Shown: positions 25,595 to 33,229 of the stretch, piece after piece
Layout: every line of letters starts with the position of its first letter
Position numbering within the stretch: position 1 is the stretch's first letter
Assembly: GCA_934479825.1 (NCBI GenBank)
Contig: CAKSOW010000001.1
Location: 62,001-126,000, forward strand
DNA length: 64,000 nucleotides
Direction: 5' to 3'
From: an uncultured Eubacteriales bacterium
Lineage (GTDB): Bacteria; Bacillota; Clostridia; Oscillospirales; CAG-382
The notes under the pieces: model-generated
What the model saw: the letters and a program-made list of their open reading frames with translations, nothing else
Databases searched by the model: none
Told to the model about the DNA's origin: nothing
Translations under genes and position numbers: made by a program

Positions 25595-26149
25595 ATGTAT
25601 CTTACCACACGGAAACTCACTTTACTTGCCTTATTTGCCGCACTGATGTGCGTGCTTTCGCCGTTTTCGATTCCCACCGGTCTCGTTCCGCTTTCGCTTG
25701 CCACGTTTGCGCTGTATTTGACTGTGGCTGTATCAGGCACAAGCGGAACACTGTCTATTGTCGTATACCTGCTTTTGGGAATGGTCGGACTTCCGGTCTT
25801 TTCCGGCGGCTTAGGCGGCTTGGACCGCCTTATAGGCCCGACCGGCGGCTATCTTGTCGGGTATATCCCGTGCGCATTGATAGCAGGCCTTATCATTGAC
25901 CGGTTTGAAAACAAAAAAATTGCTTATCCGATTGCAATGGTTCTCGGAACAGTCGTGTTATATGCGCTCGGAACAGCATGGTTTATGATTCTTATGGGCG
26001 CGAAAGGGTCGCCTTATACATTAGGCGCGGCACTTTGGGCTTGTGTGATTAAATTCCTGCCGGGCGATGCAGTGAAAATTGCTGCGGCGAGTACCTTGGG
26101 CTATGTCTTGCGAACGGCTCTTGCAAAAAATCTGAAAAAAGCAAGCTGA
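25595..26149 (+). CDS. bioY: Biotin transporter BioY (ECF S-component)
   Basis: 184 residues, six predicted membrane helices. The ATG follows the ddl stop with no gap. Family marks: IPTGLVPLSLATFALYL near the start, VYLLLGMVGLPVFSGG, and GPTGGYLVGYIPCALIAG. BioY binds biotin in the membrane and works with the EcfAAT module encoded elsewhere. It is followed by a strong terminator. Operon placement behind cell-wall genes appears incidental. Confidence 0.95.
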   Translation: MYLTTRKLTLLALFAALMCVLSPFSIPTGLVPLSLATFALYLTVAVSGTSGTLSIVVYLLLGMVGLPVFSGGLGGLDRLIGPTGGYLVGYIPCALIAGLIIDRFENKKIAYPIAMVLGTVVLYALGTAWFMILMGAKGSPYTLGAALWACVIKFLPGDAVKIAAASTLGYVLRTALAKNLKKAS

Positions 26150-26154
26150 AATAC

Positions 26155-26188
26155 AAAAAATCGAACGAAATTTTCGTTCGATTTTTTT
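26155..26188 (+). terminator. Terminator after bioY
   Basis: A long A/T-framed palindrome: AAAAAATCGAACGAAA (26155-26170) and its complement up to ~26187, ending in seven T. Confidence 0.85.
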
Positions 26189-26198
26189 CTGTAAAATG

Positions 26199-26227
26199 TT
26201 GACAATTGTAAATATATATGATAAAAT
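26199..26227 (+). promoter_or_regulatory. Promoter of the tandem SLH genes
   Basis: TTGACA (26199-26204), 17-bp spacer, TAAAAT (26222-26227), 38 bp before the first SLH gene, directly after the bioY terminator. Confidence 0.8.
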
Positions 26228-26264
26228 TGATTAAACAATTTAAATAAGAAAGGACTTACTTTTT

Positions 26265-27035
26265 ATGAAGAAACAGAAAATTCTTCTTGCCGGCCTTGCT
26301 TCCGCACTTCTTGTATCTGCCGCAACTACGGCATATGCAGGAGGACGGGAGGGCGGACTTTATGACATCACGGGTTGTTTTAAAGAAGATTCCTGCGCTC
26401 TTTTCCGTTTTCCGGATACTTTTACGGAGGAATATGTCAATTATCGCCATGTAGGTATAGAATTTTGTTTGGATAAAGGAATCATGAACGGGACAAGCGA
26501 AAACACTTTTTCGCCCGGTGCCAAGCTGACTCGCGCCCAACTTGCCACAATGCTTTACCGTTACGATGGTTCGCCGGAAGTAAACGCCGCCAATCCCTTT
26601 ACCGATCTGACCGAAGATTGGTACAAAACATCGGTTGCCTGGGCTGCGTCTGTCGGAATTGTTAACGGTACATCTGCAACGACCTTTTCGCCGGATGAGC
26701 CGATCACCAATGAACAGTTAGCAACGATTTTCTATCGCTACGCCAAATCCAAAGGTTTAAATACGGAACTTGACGGGTCGGTGCAAACATTGATATCCGA
26801 TCCGAGCGATCCATATTCCGATTATGCAAAGGACGCCATTCTTTGGGGAAATCAGGCAAACGTGATTGATCTTTGTGATGTAAGCTGGAATGATAACGAT
26901 GAAATGCAGATGACAGCCAAAAACGCAGGAGAATTCGCGACACGCTTTGACACCGCCTATTACTTTTATCGTTTGTATACCACGTTGACAGGTGAATACT
27001 ATACGCCCACAGAAACTTCCGCAGAAACGCTGTAA
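26265..27035 (+). CDS. Secreted S-layer homology (SLH) domain protein, copy 1
   Basis: 256 residues. A signal peptide (1-~26, KKQKILLAGLASALLVSAATTAYA) is followed by SLH repeats: GIMNGTSENTFSPGAKLTRAQLA and GIVNGTSATTFSPDEPITNEQLA are the clear cores, with LTEDWYKTSVAWAA between them. SLH domains bind pyruvylated wall polysaccharide. Almost the whole protein is SLH, with no separate functional domain. Four Cys lie in the first 80 residues of the mature part and could form disulfides. It is a tandem paralog of the next gene (14-bp gap). Confidence 0.9.
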   Translation: MKKQKILLAGLASALLVSAATTAYAGGREGGLYDITGCFKEDSCALFRFPDTFTEEYVNYRHVGIEFCLDKGIMNGTSENTFSPGAKLTRAQLATMLYRYDGSPEVNAANPFTDLTEDWYKTSVAWAASVGIVNGTSATTFSPDEPITNEQLATIFYRYAKSKGLNTELDGSVQTLISDPSDPYSDYAKDAILWGNQANVIDLCDVSWNDNDEMQMTAKNAGEFATRFDTAYYFYRLYTTLTGEYYTPTETSAETL

Positions 27036-27049
27036 GGAGAAAGTTTGCC

Positions 27050-27802
27050 ATGAATATCAAAAAGACGCTGTTAGCAGGTTTGGCTGCAACACTTCTAATT
27101 TCCGGCGTAAGCAAAGCCGGCGCAGAGGAAGATGTCGGCATCTTTCAGCTTATGGAATGCGGCAAAGGAGAGCATTGCGCCATTTACCGCTTTCCCGACT
27201 TGTTGGCGGATGAATGCATAAACTATCATCACATAGGGGTGGAATACTGTTTGGATAACGGTATTATGAACGGGACAAGCGACACCACCTTTTCCCCCCA
27301 GGAATCGCTTACACGCGCACAGCTTGCAACGATATTCTATCGCTTTGCCGGTTCTCCTGCCGTAAGCGGCGGCAGTCCGTTTGCCGATCTTACCGAAGAT
27401 TGGTATAAAACGGCGGTCACTTGGGCGGCATCGGCCGGAATTGTCAACGGTACGTCTGCAACGACCTTTTCTCCGTATGAGCCGATCACCAATGAACAGT
27501 TGGCGACCATTTTCTACCGCTATGCAAAATCCACGGGAATGGATATGTCAGTTCCTGACCCGTCAAGAAAGTATACCTGCAACGAAGATGACCCGTATTC
27601 TGACTATGCCTATGAAGCGCTTGTATGGTGTGAGGAGAGAAGTATAACGAGTTTAGGCGATGATTGGAGCGGAAACGGGATTGTCATACAAAATGCCGGA
27701 AAACCGGTTACACGATTTGATACTTCTTATTATTTTTACGGCTTGTTCACCGTATTGGGCGGCTCATATTCTCCGGTTTACCAATCTGAGGAGACGGAGT
27801 AA
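27050..27802 (+). CDS. Secreted S-layer homology (SLH) domain protein, copy 2
   Basis: 250 residues, close paralog of the preceding protein along its whole length: signal peptide (1-~25), a Cys-containing segment (CGKGEHCAIYRFPD), then SLH repeats with GIMNGTSDTTFSPQES and GIVNGTSATTFSPYEP. The pair probably arose by tandem duplication and forms one operon ending at the terminator at 27868. No anchoring partner or enzymatic domain is fused. Role presumably in the cell envelope. Confidence 0.9.
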   Translation: MNIKKTLLAGLAATLLISGVSKAGAEEDVGIFQLMECGKGEHCAIYRFPDLLADECINYHHIGVEYCLDNGIMNGTSDTTFSPQESLTRAQLATIFYRFAGSPAVSGGSPFADLTEDWYKTAVTWAASAGIVNGTSATTFSPYEPITNEQLATIFYRYAKSTGMDMSVPDPSRKYTCNEDDPYSDYAYEALVWCEERSITSLGDDWSGNGIVIQNAGKPVTRFDTSYYFYGLFTVLGGSYSPVYQSEETE

Positions 27803-27867
27803 TTCCGGTTTTCCGATGATTTTGGGTTATTCCGAACCATAACAAAAAAGATCTGATATGCTCGAAT

Positions 27868-27899
27868 GCCCCTCGTTTAATTCACGAGGGGCGTTTTTT
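27868..27899 (+). terminator. Terminator after the SLH pair
   Basis: GCCCCTCGT (27868-27876), 7-nt loop, ACGAGGGGC (27884-27892), then GTTTTTTA. It overlaps the last codon of the convergent HAD gene. Confidence 0.85.
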
Positions 27900-28551
27900 A
27901 TACCAATATCTGTTTTAATTCCTTTACCGAGCTGCAAACGGCAATCGGCTGCGATCGGAGCAATGCCTCCGGATTCCCGAACCCATACGATACCGCAATT
28001 CCAGGGAGTCCCGCTTTTCGCGCGCCCAGGATATCATGCGGTGAATCACCGATCATTACCGGCGTGTGAACCGATAGATTATGCGGAACATTCTCCAACG
28101 TATAGCGAATGACTTCGCATTTGTCGGTTCGTGTGTTGTCCATCCGTGCACCGCCGATATAGGCGAATTTCTCGGTTAATGAGAAATGACCGATAACCAA
28201 ACGTGCGAATTTTTCGGGCTTGGAGGTTGCTACCAATAAAGTTTTTCCGGCCTGTAACAGTGCGTCAAGCAGATCCGGAATTCCGGTATACAGAGAGCAC
28301 TCAAAAATCCCCGTAACACCGTAATACTCGCGGTATGTTTCCACAAGCGCTGTCCCTTCGGCCGTATCCACACCGCAAAAAGCCATAAACTGTTCGCGTA
28401 ACGGCGGTCCGATAAAGTGTTTGAGCGTTTCCGGGGCATGTTCTCCATAGCCGCGTTTTTTTAAGGCATACGAAACGGATTTGGTAATGCCCTCCGATGA
28501 ATCGACAAGCGTTCCGTCAAGGTCGAACAAAACGGTATCAAAATTCTGCAT
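27898..28551 (-). CDS. HAD family hydrolase (phosphoglycolate phosphatase-like)
   Basis: 217 residues. Motif I FDLDGTLVDSSEG holds the nucleophile and acid Asp (~9 and 11); motif II is VATSKP; motif III/IV is VMIGDSPHDILGARKAG with the closing GVSYG-type segment. The helical cap (20-80) is of the Gph/PpaX type. Likely substrates are small phosphomonoesters or pyrophosphate. It is followed by the GH127-like gene 17 bp upstream on the same strand, so it may be translated from that message. Confidence 0.9.
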   Translation of the reverse strand: MQNFDTVLFDLDGTLVDSSEGITKSVSYALKKRGYGEHAPETLKHFIGPPLREQFMAFCGVDTAEGTALVETYREYYGVTGIFECSLYTGIPDLLDALLQAGKTLLVATSKPEKFARLVIGHFSLTEKFAYIGGARMDNTRTDKCEVIRYTLENVPHNLSVHTPVMIGDSPHDILGARKAGLPGIAVSYGFGNPEALLRSQPIAVCSSVKELKQILV

Positions 28552-28568
28552 GATATCCGCCTTTCAGA

Positions 28569-30506
28569 TTACAGATATAGATTGAAAAACTTGGGATCAA
28601 TGTTGTCAAAATTATCAGCCGCCGTGCCGTAGTCGCACATGTCGATTCTGTTTTGATTCCCGTTTTCGCTGAGGGTGACATCGAAACGGCACAAAACGTT
28701 GGCGTTTTCACGCGGCATTGGTTTTACAGTTACTGCAACATTCTTGCCGTGAATGCTGTCGAAAAAGAACATGGCTTTTTCCGGTGTGCCGAGCTTCTTG
28801 GAACGTGCAAGAACAAGCGGTCCATAGGTGACAAACGAGCAAGGTTTGTTCATCATGCTGTCAAGCGGCATGCCGCGTTCGGTCGTGTTTTCCCAGATCC
28901 AGCGGTCAATGCGGAAATCGTGTTTCGGATAGGAATCGACCTCCACCGGTTCGGAAAAATCCGTTACAGAAGCATGAAAATCAAAATCCATGTTAATCTG
29001 CGTATGTCCTGCTTCTATATTTAACTCACAGAATTCTCCGGCTTTTAATCCTATGCCGCTTTTGCCTGCTGTAAGAGTGGCCTTTTTTCCGGCACAGGCA
29101 GGAATGCGGAGGCAAAGAGCAAGCGAAGAGACGGTTTCAATTTGAAGTGTCGCATGTCCAGTTTCGAGATAGCCGTCGGAGCAGATGATACGGATTCCTT
29201 TAAATTCATTTTCGTACTCAAACGGGCAAAACTCTGTGACGTAAAAATGCTTGTTGTCTGTCATGACGGCGGAAGAGGTAAAATTCAAGAAACCGCGCGG
29301 AATGTTGTCCACACAACAGTGGTTCAACTTACATCCGGATTGTCCCTCTGCCATGAAATGCCGTCCGCTTGAACGGACGCCGCGCGCGCCCCAGGTGCCG
29401 TCATCCGAAATGCTTGCCATAAACGCATTATAGAACGCTTTCTCCGTGGAATCCAAATATTTTGTGTCTCCGGTAAGCGTGAACAGTTCCGTGCAGACGC
29501 GCATCCAGTGTATCACGTCGCACGGCTCGGAAATGGCATTTTCCCAAGCGGCGGCGTGCGCGAAAATGTCATTGAATCCGACCGAACCCATAACGTTGCT
29601 TTCGTTCTGTCTCAAAAGTTCATACATGTTTTTGACCGCTTCAAAATATTTTTCCGTTCCCGTCACGCGGTAAAGCTCCAACAATCCATCCAGACACGAC
29701 ATGGTCTCATAGACCTTTGCCCAAAGATGAGATTTGGGGTACCATTCGTGCACCGGTTTCTTTTCAAGCGCGTTGCGGATGATATTCGGACGTTTTCCGT
29801 CATCTCTGTCCCAGTCCTCTGCAATTTCTACACAGAAATCGAGCAGTTCGCGGTCGCCGGTATAGCGGTAAAGTATCAACATCGGTTTGATGATTGAACC
29901 GCTGGGCACACCGCTGAAATTGGCAGTTCCGGTGTCGCCGATGCGGACATTTTTTTCATGAAGCTCATGAATGAGCTGGGAAGCAAGCTTATGCGCACCG
30001 TTTAAGATCTTTTCGTCTCCCGTGAGCACGGCACATTCCACGAGTCCCCAAAGCGTGTATTTGCGGCACCAGATGTTCCAGTTCCAGTCACAGCGCCACC
30101 CCATGATTTTTACGGTTTCGTCGGGATTTGGAGCAAAGAAATTGGCGGAATCTTTATAGGAGTTGATGTAACCGTCAGGACGGGCATAAGACAGCACACG
30201 GTAGGCGGATTCCTTGACAAATTCAAGCAAGGACGCGTCTTTTGTATATTCGTACACACGGCAGGCGCTGATTTCAAGCTTGCCCCAGAATTCGCCGCTC
30301 CACATGCCGACAATGGTGTCGTCGTCATGCGGTTCGCGAAGCGCCGTTTCCGCTTCGCCGAAAATTTTTGTTTTAGCGAAATCCGAAAGTACGCGGTTTT
30401 CAAAAAAGCGGTTGAAGTAGTTGCCGATAAATTCGGAAAAGTGCGTGTTTCCGATCGGCGTGAAGTCGATTTCGTTTTTAACTTTGTAGGAAATGATTTC
30501 TTTCAT
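28569..30506 (-). CDS. GH127-family-like glycoside hydrolase (beta-L-arabinofuranosidase-type, DUF1680)
   Basis: 645 residues from the ATG at 30506, preceded by AAAGGAG at 9 nt; a start at 30584 would run into the promoter. Mainly an alpha/alpha barrel followed by a beta-sandwich. The GH127 metal/nucleophile pattern is recognisable: Glu-x-Cys in SEPCDVIHW and the paired Cys of LNHCCVDNIPRGFL. In characterised members a Glu and three Cys bind zinc and one Cys is the nucleophile. No signal peptide, so it acts on imported oligosaccharides. Arabinose specificity is an inference from the family. Confidence 0.85.
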   Translation of the reverse strand: MKEIISYKVKNEIDFTPIGNTHFSEFIGNYFNRFFENRVLSDFAKTKIFGEAETALREPHDDDTIVGMWSGEFWGKLEISACRVYEYTKDASLLEFVKESAYRVLSYARPDGYINSYKDSANFFAPNPDETVKIMGWRCDWNWNIWCRKYTLWGLVECAVLTGDEKILNGAHKLASQLIHELHEKNVRIGDTGTANFSGVPSGSIIKPMLILYRYTGDRELLDFCVEIAEDWDRDDGKRPNIIRNALEKKPVHEWYPKSHLWAKVYETMSCLDGLLELYRVTGTEKYFEAVKNMYELLRQNESNVMGSVGFNDIFAHAAAWENAISEPCDVIHWMRVCTELFTLTGDTKYLDSTEKAFYNAFMASISDDGTWGARGVRSSGRHFMAEGQSGCKLNHCCVDNIPRGFLNFTSSAVMTDNKHFYVTEFCPFEYENEFKGIRIICSDGYLETGHATLQIETVSSLALCLRIPACAGKKATLTAGKSGIGLKAGEFCELNIEAGHTQINMDFDFHASVTDFSEPVEVDSYPKHDFRIDRWIWENTTERGMPLDSMMNKPCSFVTYGPLVLARSKKLGTPEKAMFFFDSIHGKNVAVTVKPMPRENANVLCRFDVTLSENGNQNRIDMCDYGTAADNFDNIDPKFFNLYL

Positions 30507-30565
30507 TGTTTTGCTCTCCTTTGGCAGCAAAGTCTTGCAGACTAAAACCGAAAAAAGAATAGCAT

Positions 30566-30594
30566 AGATAAAGGAAAATGTCAATGTTTTTCAG
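30566..30594 (-). promoter_or_regulatory. Promoter of the GH127-like gene
   Basis: Minus strand TTGACA (30589-30594), 17-bp spacer, TATTCT (30566-30571), 60 bp upstream of the ATG. Confidence 0.7.
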
Positions 30595-30647
30595 AAAAAA
30601 TCTAAAAAATTTGCTTTGTTTGACATTTACTTGCTTTATTGCCAAAG

Positions 30648-30674
30648 AAAAAGGGAATGTGTTGAAACATTCCC
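30648..30674 (-). terminator. Terminator after the flavodiiron gene
   Basis: Minus strand GGGAATGT stem (30653-30660 with 30667-30674), 6-nt loop, then five T. Confidence 0.8.
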
Positions 30675-30723
30675 CAAGGTGTGCCGAAAAACGATATTCT
30701 GCCGGCAAGCTGGCACCAAACAG

Positions 30724-31950
30724 TTATTTTTCGGCCACTTTATTTTTGTGAACCGAGTCTGCAATTTTCTTTGCCATTTCACGGATGCTCTCGTATTGTT
30801 CGCTCTTTACGCCGGATTTCACGGTCACAACGTTTTCCAAAAATGTCAGATTTTTGCATTTTTCCAATGCTTGGCGCATAAGACCGGCACTGACCGGCGC
30901 CCAAGAGCCGTTCTCGATAAAGGCAACCGTTCGGTTCTGGATATTGTGTGCGGCCAGATCGGAAAGTAAGGCGTCCATGGTGACAAAAATGCCGGCATTG
31001 TACGTAACTGACGCAAACACCAAATGACTGTATCGGAAAGCGGCGGCAATGATCTCGGGAGCCGCTTTGACCGATACGTCGTACATAACCGCTTTTACAC
31101 CCAAGTCGCGTAATTCCGACGCAAGGATTTCAGCCGCGTTTTCCGTATTTCCATAGACCGAGGCATATGCGATCATCACACCGTTTTCTTCGGGCGTATA
31201 GGAACTCCATGCATTATATTTGTCGATAAAATAACTCAAATTCTTTCGCCAGACAAACCCGTGAAGCGGACAAATCATGGCAATATCGAGAGCGGCCGCT
31301 TTTTTCAAAAGTGCTTGCACCTGCGCGCCGTATTTTCCGACAATGTTGGTATAGTAACGGCGTGCTTCATCGAGAAAGTCACGGTCAAAATCAACTTCAT
31401 CGGCAAACATTGCGCCATTCAATGCGCCGAATGCGCCGAATGCGTCGGCAGAAAAGAGAATCTTGTCCGCAGTATCATATGTTACCATAACTTCCGGCCA
31501 ATGTACCATGGGGGCGGAAACAAATGTCAATGTGTGTTTTCCGGTGTTTAGCGTGTCACCTTCTTTTACAAGGAGAGCACGTGCGTCAAGGTTTGTCTCC
31601 TCCGGAGAAAACTGCTTGGCCATGGCAAGTGTTTTAGCGTTGCACACAAGTTTCATGCCGGGATATTTTTCCATCAGGCGGAACATGGCGGCCGAATGGT
31701 CTGGTTCCATGTGCTGTACGATAAGAAAATCGAGTGTCCGGCCATCAAGCACGTGGGTTACGTTTTCAAAAAAACGGTCAGCGACAGCTTTATCCACTGT
31801 GTCAAATAATACTGTTTTTTCGTCGAGTAACAGATAGGAGTTGTATGATACGCCGTCCGGAACGGCATATACGCCCTCAAACAGGGTAAGGCGGCGGTCG
31901 TTTGCGCCAACCCACCATAAATCATTTTGTATTTTTTTACAGCAATACAT
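30724..31950 (-). CDS. FprA-family A-type flavoprotein (flavodiiron protein)
   Basis: 408 residues from the ATG at 31950, 8 nt after AAAGGA; the ATG two codons earlier is too close. The N-terminal metallo-beta-lactamase-like domain has the diiron ligands in HMEPDHSA (H-x-E-x-D-H) and later His/Asp. The C-terminal ~150 residues are a flavodoxin domain with FMN loop SVYGNTENAA. These enzymes reduce O2 to water (or NO) with electrons from rubredoxin or similar, protecting anaerobes. Single gene with its own terminator. Confidence 0.95.
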   Translation of the reverse strand: MYCCKKIQNDLWWVGANDRRLTLFEGVYAVPDGVSYNSYLLLDEKTVLFDTVDKAVADRFFENVTHVLDGRTLDFLIVQHMEPDHSAAMFRLMEKYPGMKLVCNAKTLAMAKQFSPEETNLDARALLVKEGDTLNTGKHTLTFVSAPMVHWPEVMVTYDTADKILFSADAFGAFGALNGAMFADEVDFDRDFLDEARRYYTNIVGKYGAQVQALLKKAAALDIAMICPLHGFVWRKNLSYFIDKYNAWSSYTPEENGVMIAYASVYGNTENAAEILASELRDLGVKAVMYDVSVKAAPEIIAAAFRYSHLVFASVTYNAGIFVTMDALLSDLAAHNIQNRTVAFIENGSWAPVSAGLMRQALEKCKNLTFLENVVTVKSGVKSEQYESIREMAKKIADSVHKNKVAEK

Positions 31951-32191
31951 TTGCATTTTCCTTTCGGAGTTTTTTCGATCCGGTTTGCCTATTTTATAAC
32001 AGAACCGTTATTTTTATTATATCCGATTTTTTTCGGAAACTTATGTTGCTTTTGAAACGAAACAAACGCATTCTTGAAAAATATTCATGAATATTTATGA
32101 AAGCAGTATTGTCAGCGAAAAGGCGGGAGGGGAGACGAGCGCAGATTATGTCAAAAAACATGAAAATTTGTCGGATATAGCAAAAATGGTA

Positions 32192-32220
32192 TTTACAAGC
32201 CGATTTTTTTGTGATATAAT
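32192..32220 (+). promoter_or_regulatory. Promoter of rlmB operon
   Basis: TTTACA (32192-32197), 17-bp spacer, TATAAT (32215-32220). In the ~360-bp gap between the flavodiiron and rlmB genes this promoter and the short leader ORF (32257-32319) are all I can recognise; the rest holds a possible minus-strand TATAAT near 32020 for the flavodiiron gene. Confidence 0.75.
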
Positions 32221-32256
32221 ATACGCAGAATTGCTTGCTTTTGCAGGAATGAAGCC

Positions 32257-32319
32257 ATGACCCGCCTGTTGGAATATAGGGTGTGGCAGAAAAAGAGGAA
32301 GTCTTATCATGAATTTTGA
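32257..32319 (+). CDS. Possible 20-codon leader ORF overlapping the rlmB start
   Basis: An ATG at 32257 with an AGGA-type site 9 nt upstream opens a 20-codon basic frame ending at a TGA 11 bp inside rlmB, so translation could be coupled. No homology is recognisable and the frame may be fortuitous. Confidence 0.25.
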   Translation: MTRLLEYRVWQKKRKSYHEF

Positions 32320-33181
32320 TAACTCCGGAAAACGTTCCGGAAAAAATACGAAAACCTTTCATAAAAACAGTCATCCGCGTTCTGAACGCTCCGCACCGCG
32401 CAAAAAACCGTATAATTCCGGTGAAGCGCCCTTGAATGCAGAACCTTTGAACAACGGCTCTGTTCCCGGACGCAACGCCGTGCGTGAACTGCTGAAATCC
32501 GGACGCACTATCGAAAAAATCTTTATTCAAAGCGGCGAGCGCGAAGGCTCGATTACGGTCCTTGCGGCAGAGGCTCTTTCGCGCGGTATTCCGCTTATCG
32601 AAGTGGAGCGTGCTAAGCTTGACGCGCTGTGCGGTTACGAACAGCATCAGGGAATTGTTGCTATTGCGTCGGAAAAAGAATATGTTTCGGTTGAGGATGT
32701 TCTTGCCATTGCTGCAGAACGCGGCGAAAAGCCGCTTATTGTGATTGCCGACGGCATTTCCGATCCGCATAATCTCGGTGCGATCATTCGCTGTGCCGAA
32801 GGTGCAGGCGCTCACGGTATTATCATTCCCAAGCGCAGAGCCGCTTGCATAACGCCGGCTGTCGTCAAAGCATCGGCCGGTGCGGTAGAACATTTAGCGG
32901 CTGTCAAATGCACCAATATCACAGAAACCATAAAGAAGTTAAAAGAGCTCGGCTTGTGGATTTTTGCCGCCGAAGCAGACGGCACGCCGTATGATAAAGC
33001 GGATTTTACCGTTCCGTGTGCGATTGTGCTTGGCAGCGAAGAAAACGGCGTATCGGAACTTGTTCGTAAGAATTGCGATTATACCGTATCGATTCCCATG
33101 CGAGGCAAAGTCAATTCACTAAATGTATCGACGGCGGCATCGGTTCTTTTGTATGAAGCGATTCGTCAAAGAAATTCGTGA
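32309..33181 (+). CDS. rlmB: 23S rRNA (guanosine-2'-O-)-methyltransferase RlmB family (SpoU)
   Basis: 290 residues. A basic, Lys/Ser/Arg-rich ~45-residue extension precedes the substrate-binding domain that begins with PGRNAVRELL. The SPOUT knot motifs are clear: DPHNLGAIIRCAEGAGAHG, VLGSEENGVSELV, and the closing SIPMRGKVNSLNVSTAASV. It methylates the 2'-O of a 23S rRNA guanosine (2251 in E. coli). The next gene starts ~50 bp later on the same strand. Confidence 0.93.
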   Translation: MNFDNSGKRSGKNTKTFHKNSHPRSERSAPRKKPYNSGEAPLNAEPLNNGSVPGRNAVRELLKSGRTIEKIFIQSGEREGSITVLAAEALSRGIPLIEVERAKLDALCGYEQHQGIVAIASEKEYVSVEDVLAIAAERGEKPLIVIADGISDPHNLGAIIRCAEGAGAHGIIIPKRRAACITPAVVKASAGAVEHLAAVKCTNITETIKKLKELGLWIFAAEADGTPYDKADFTVPCAIVLGSEENGVSELVRKNCDYTVSIPMRGKVNSLNVSTAASVLLYEAIRQRNS

Positions 33182-33229
33182 GTTATAAGAACAGTATTCT
33201 GTAAGTCAAGAGTATGATAGAAAGAAAGG

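Noticed and set aside
31994..32893. 299-residue minus-strand frame across the rlmB promoter and gene
   Set aside because: Opposite strand of rlmB, which has full SPOUT motifs. No start signals; composition is that of a shadow frame.
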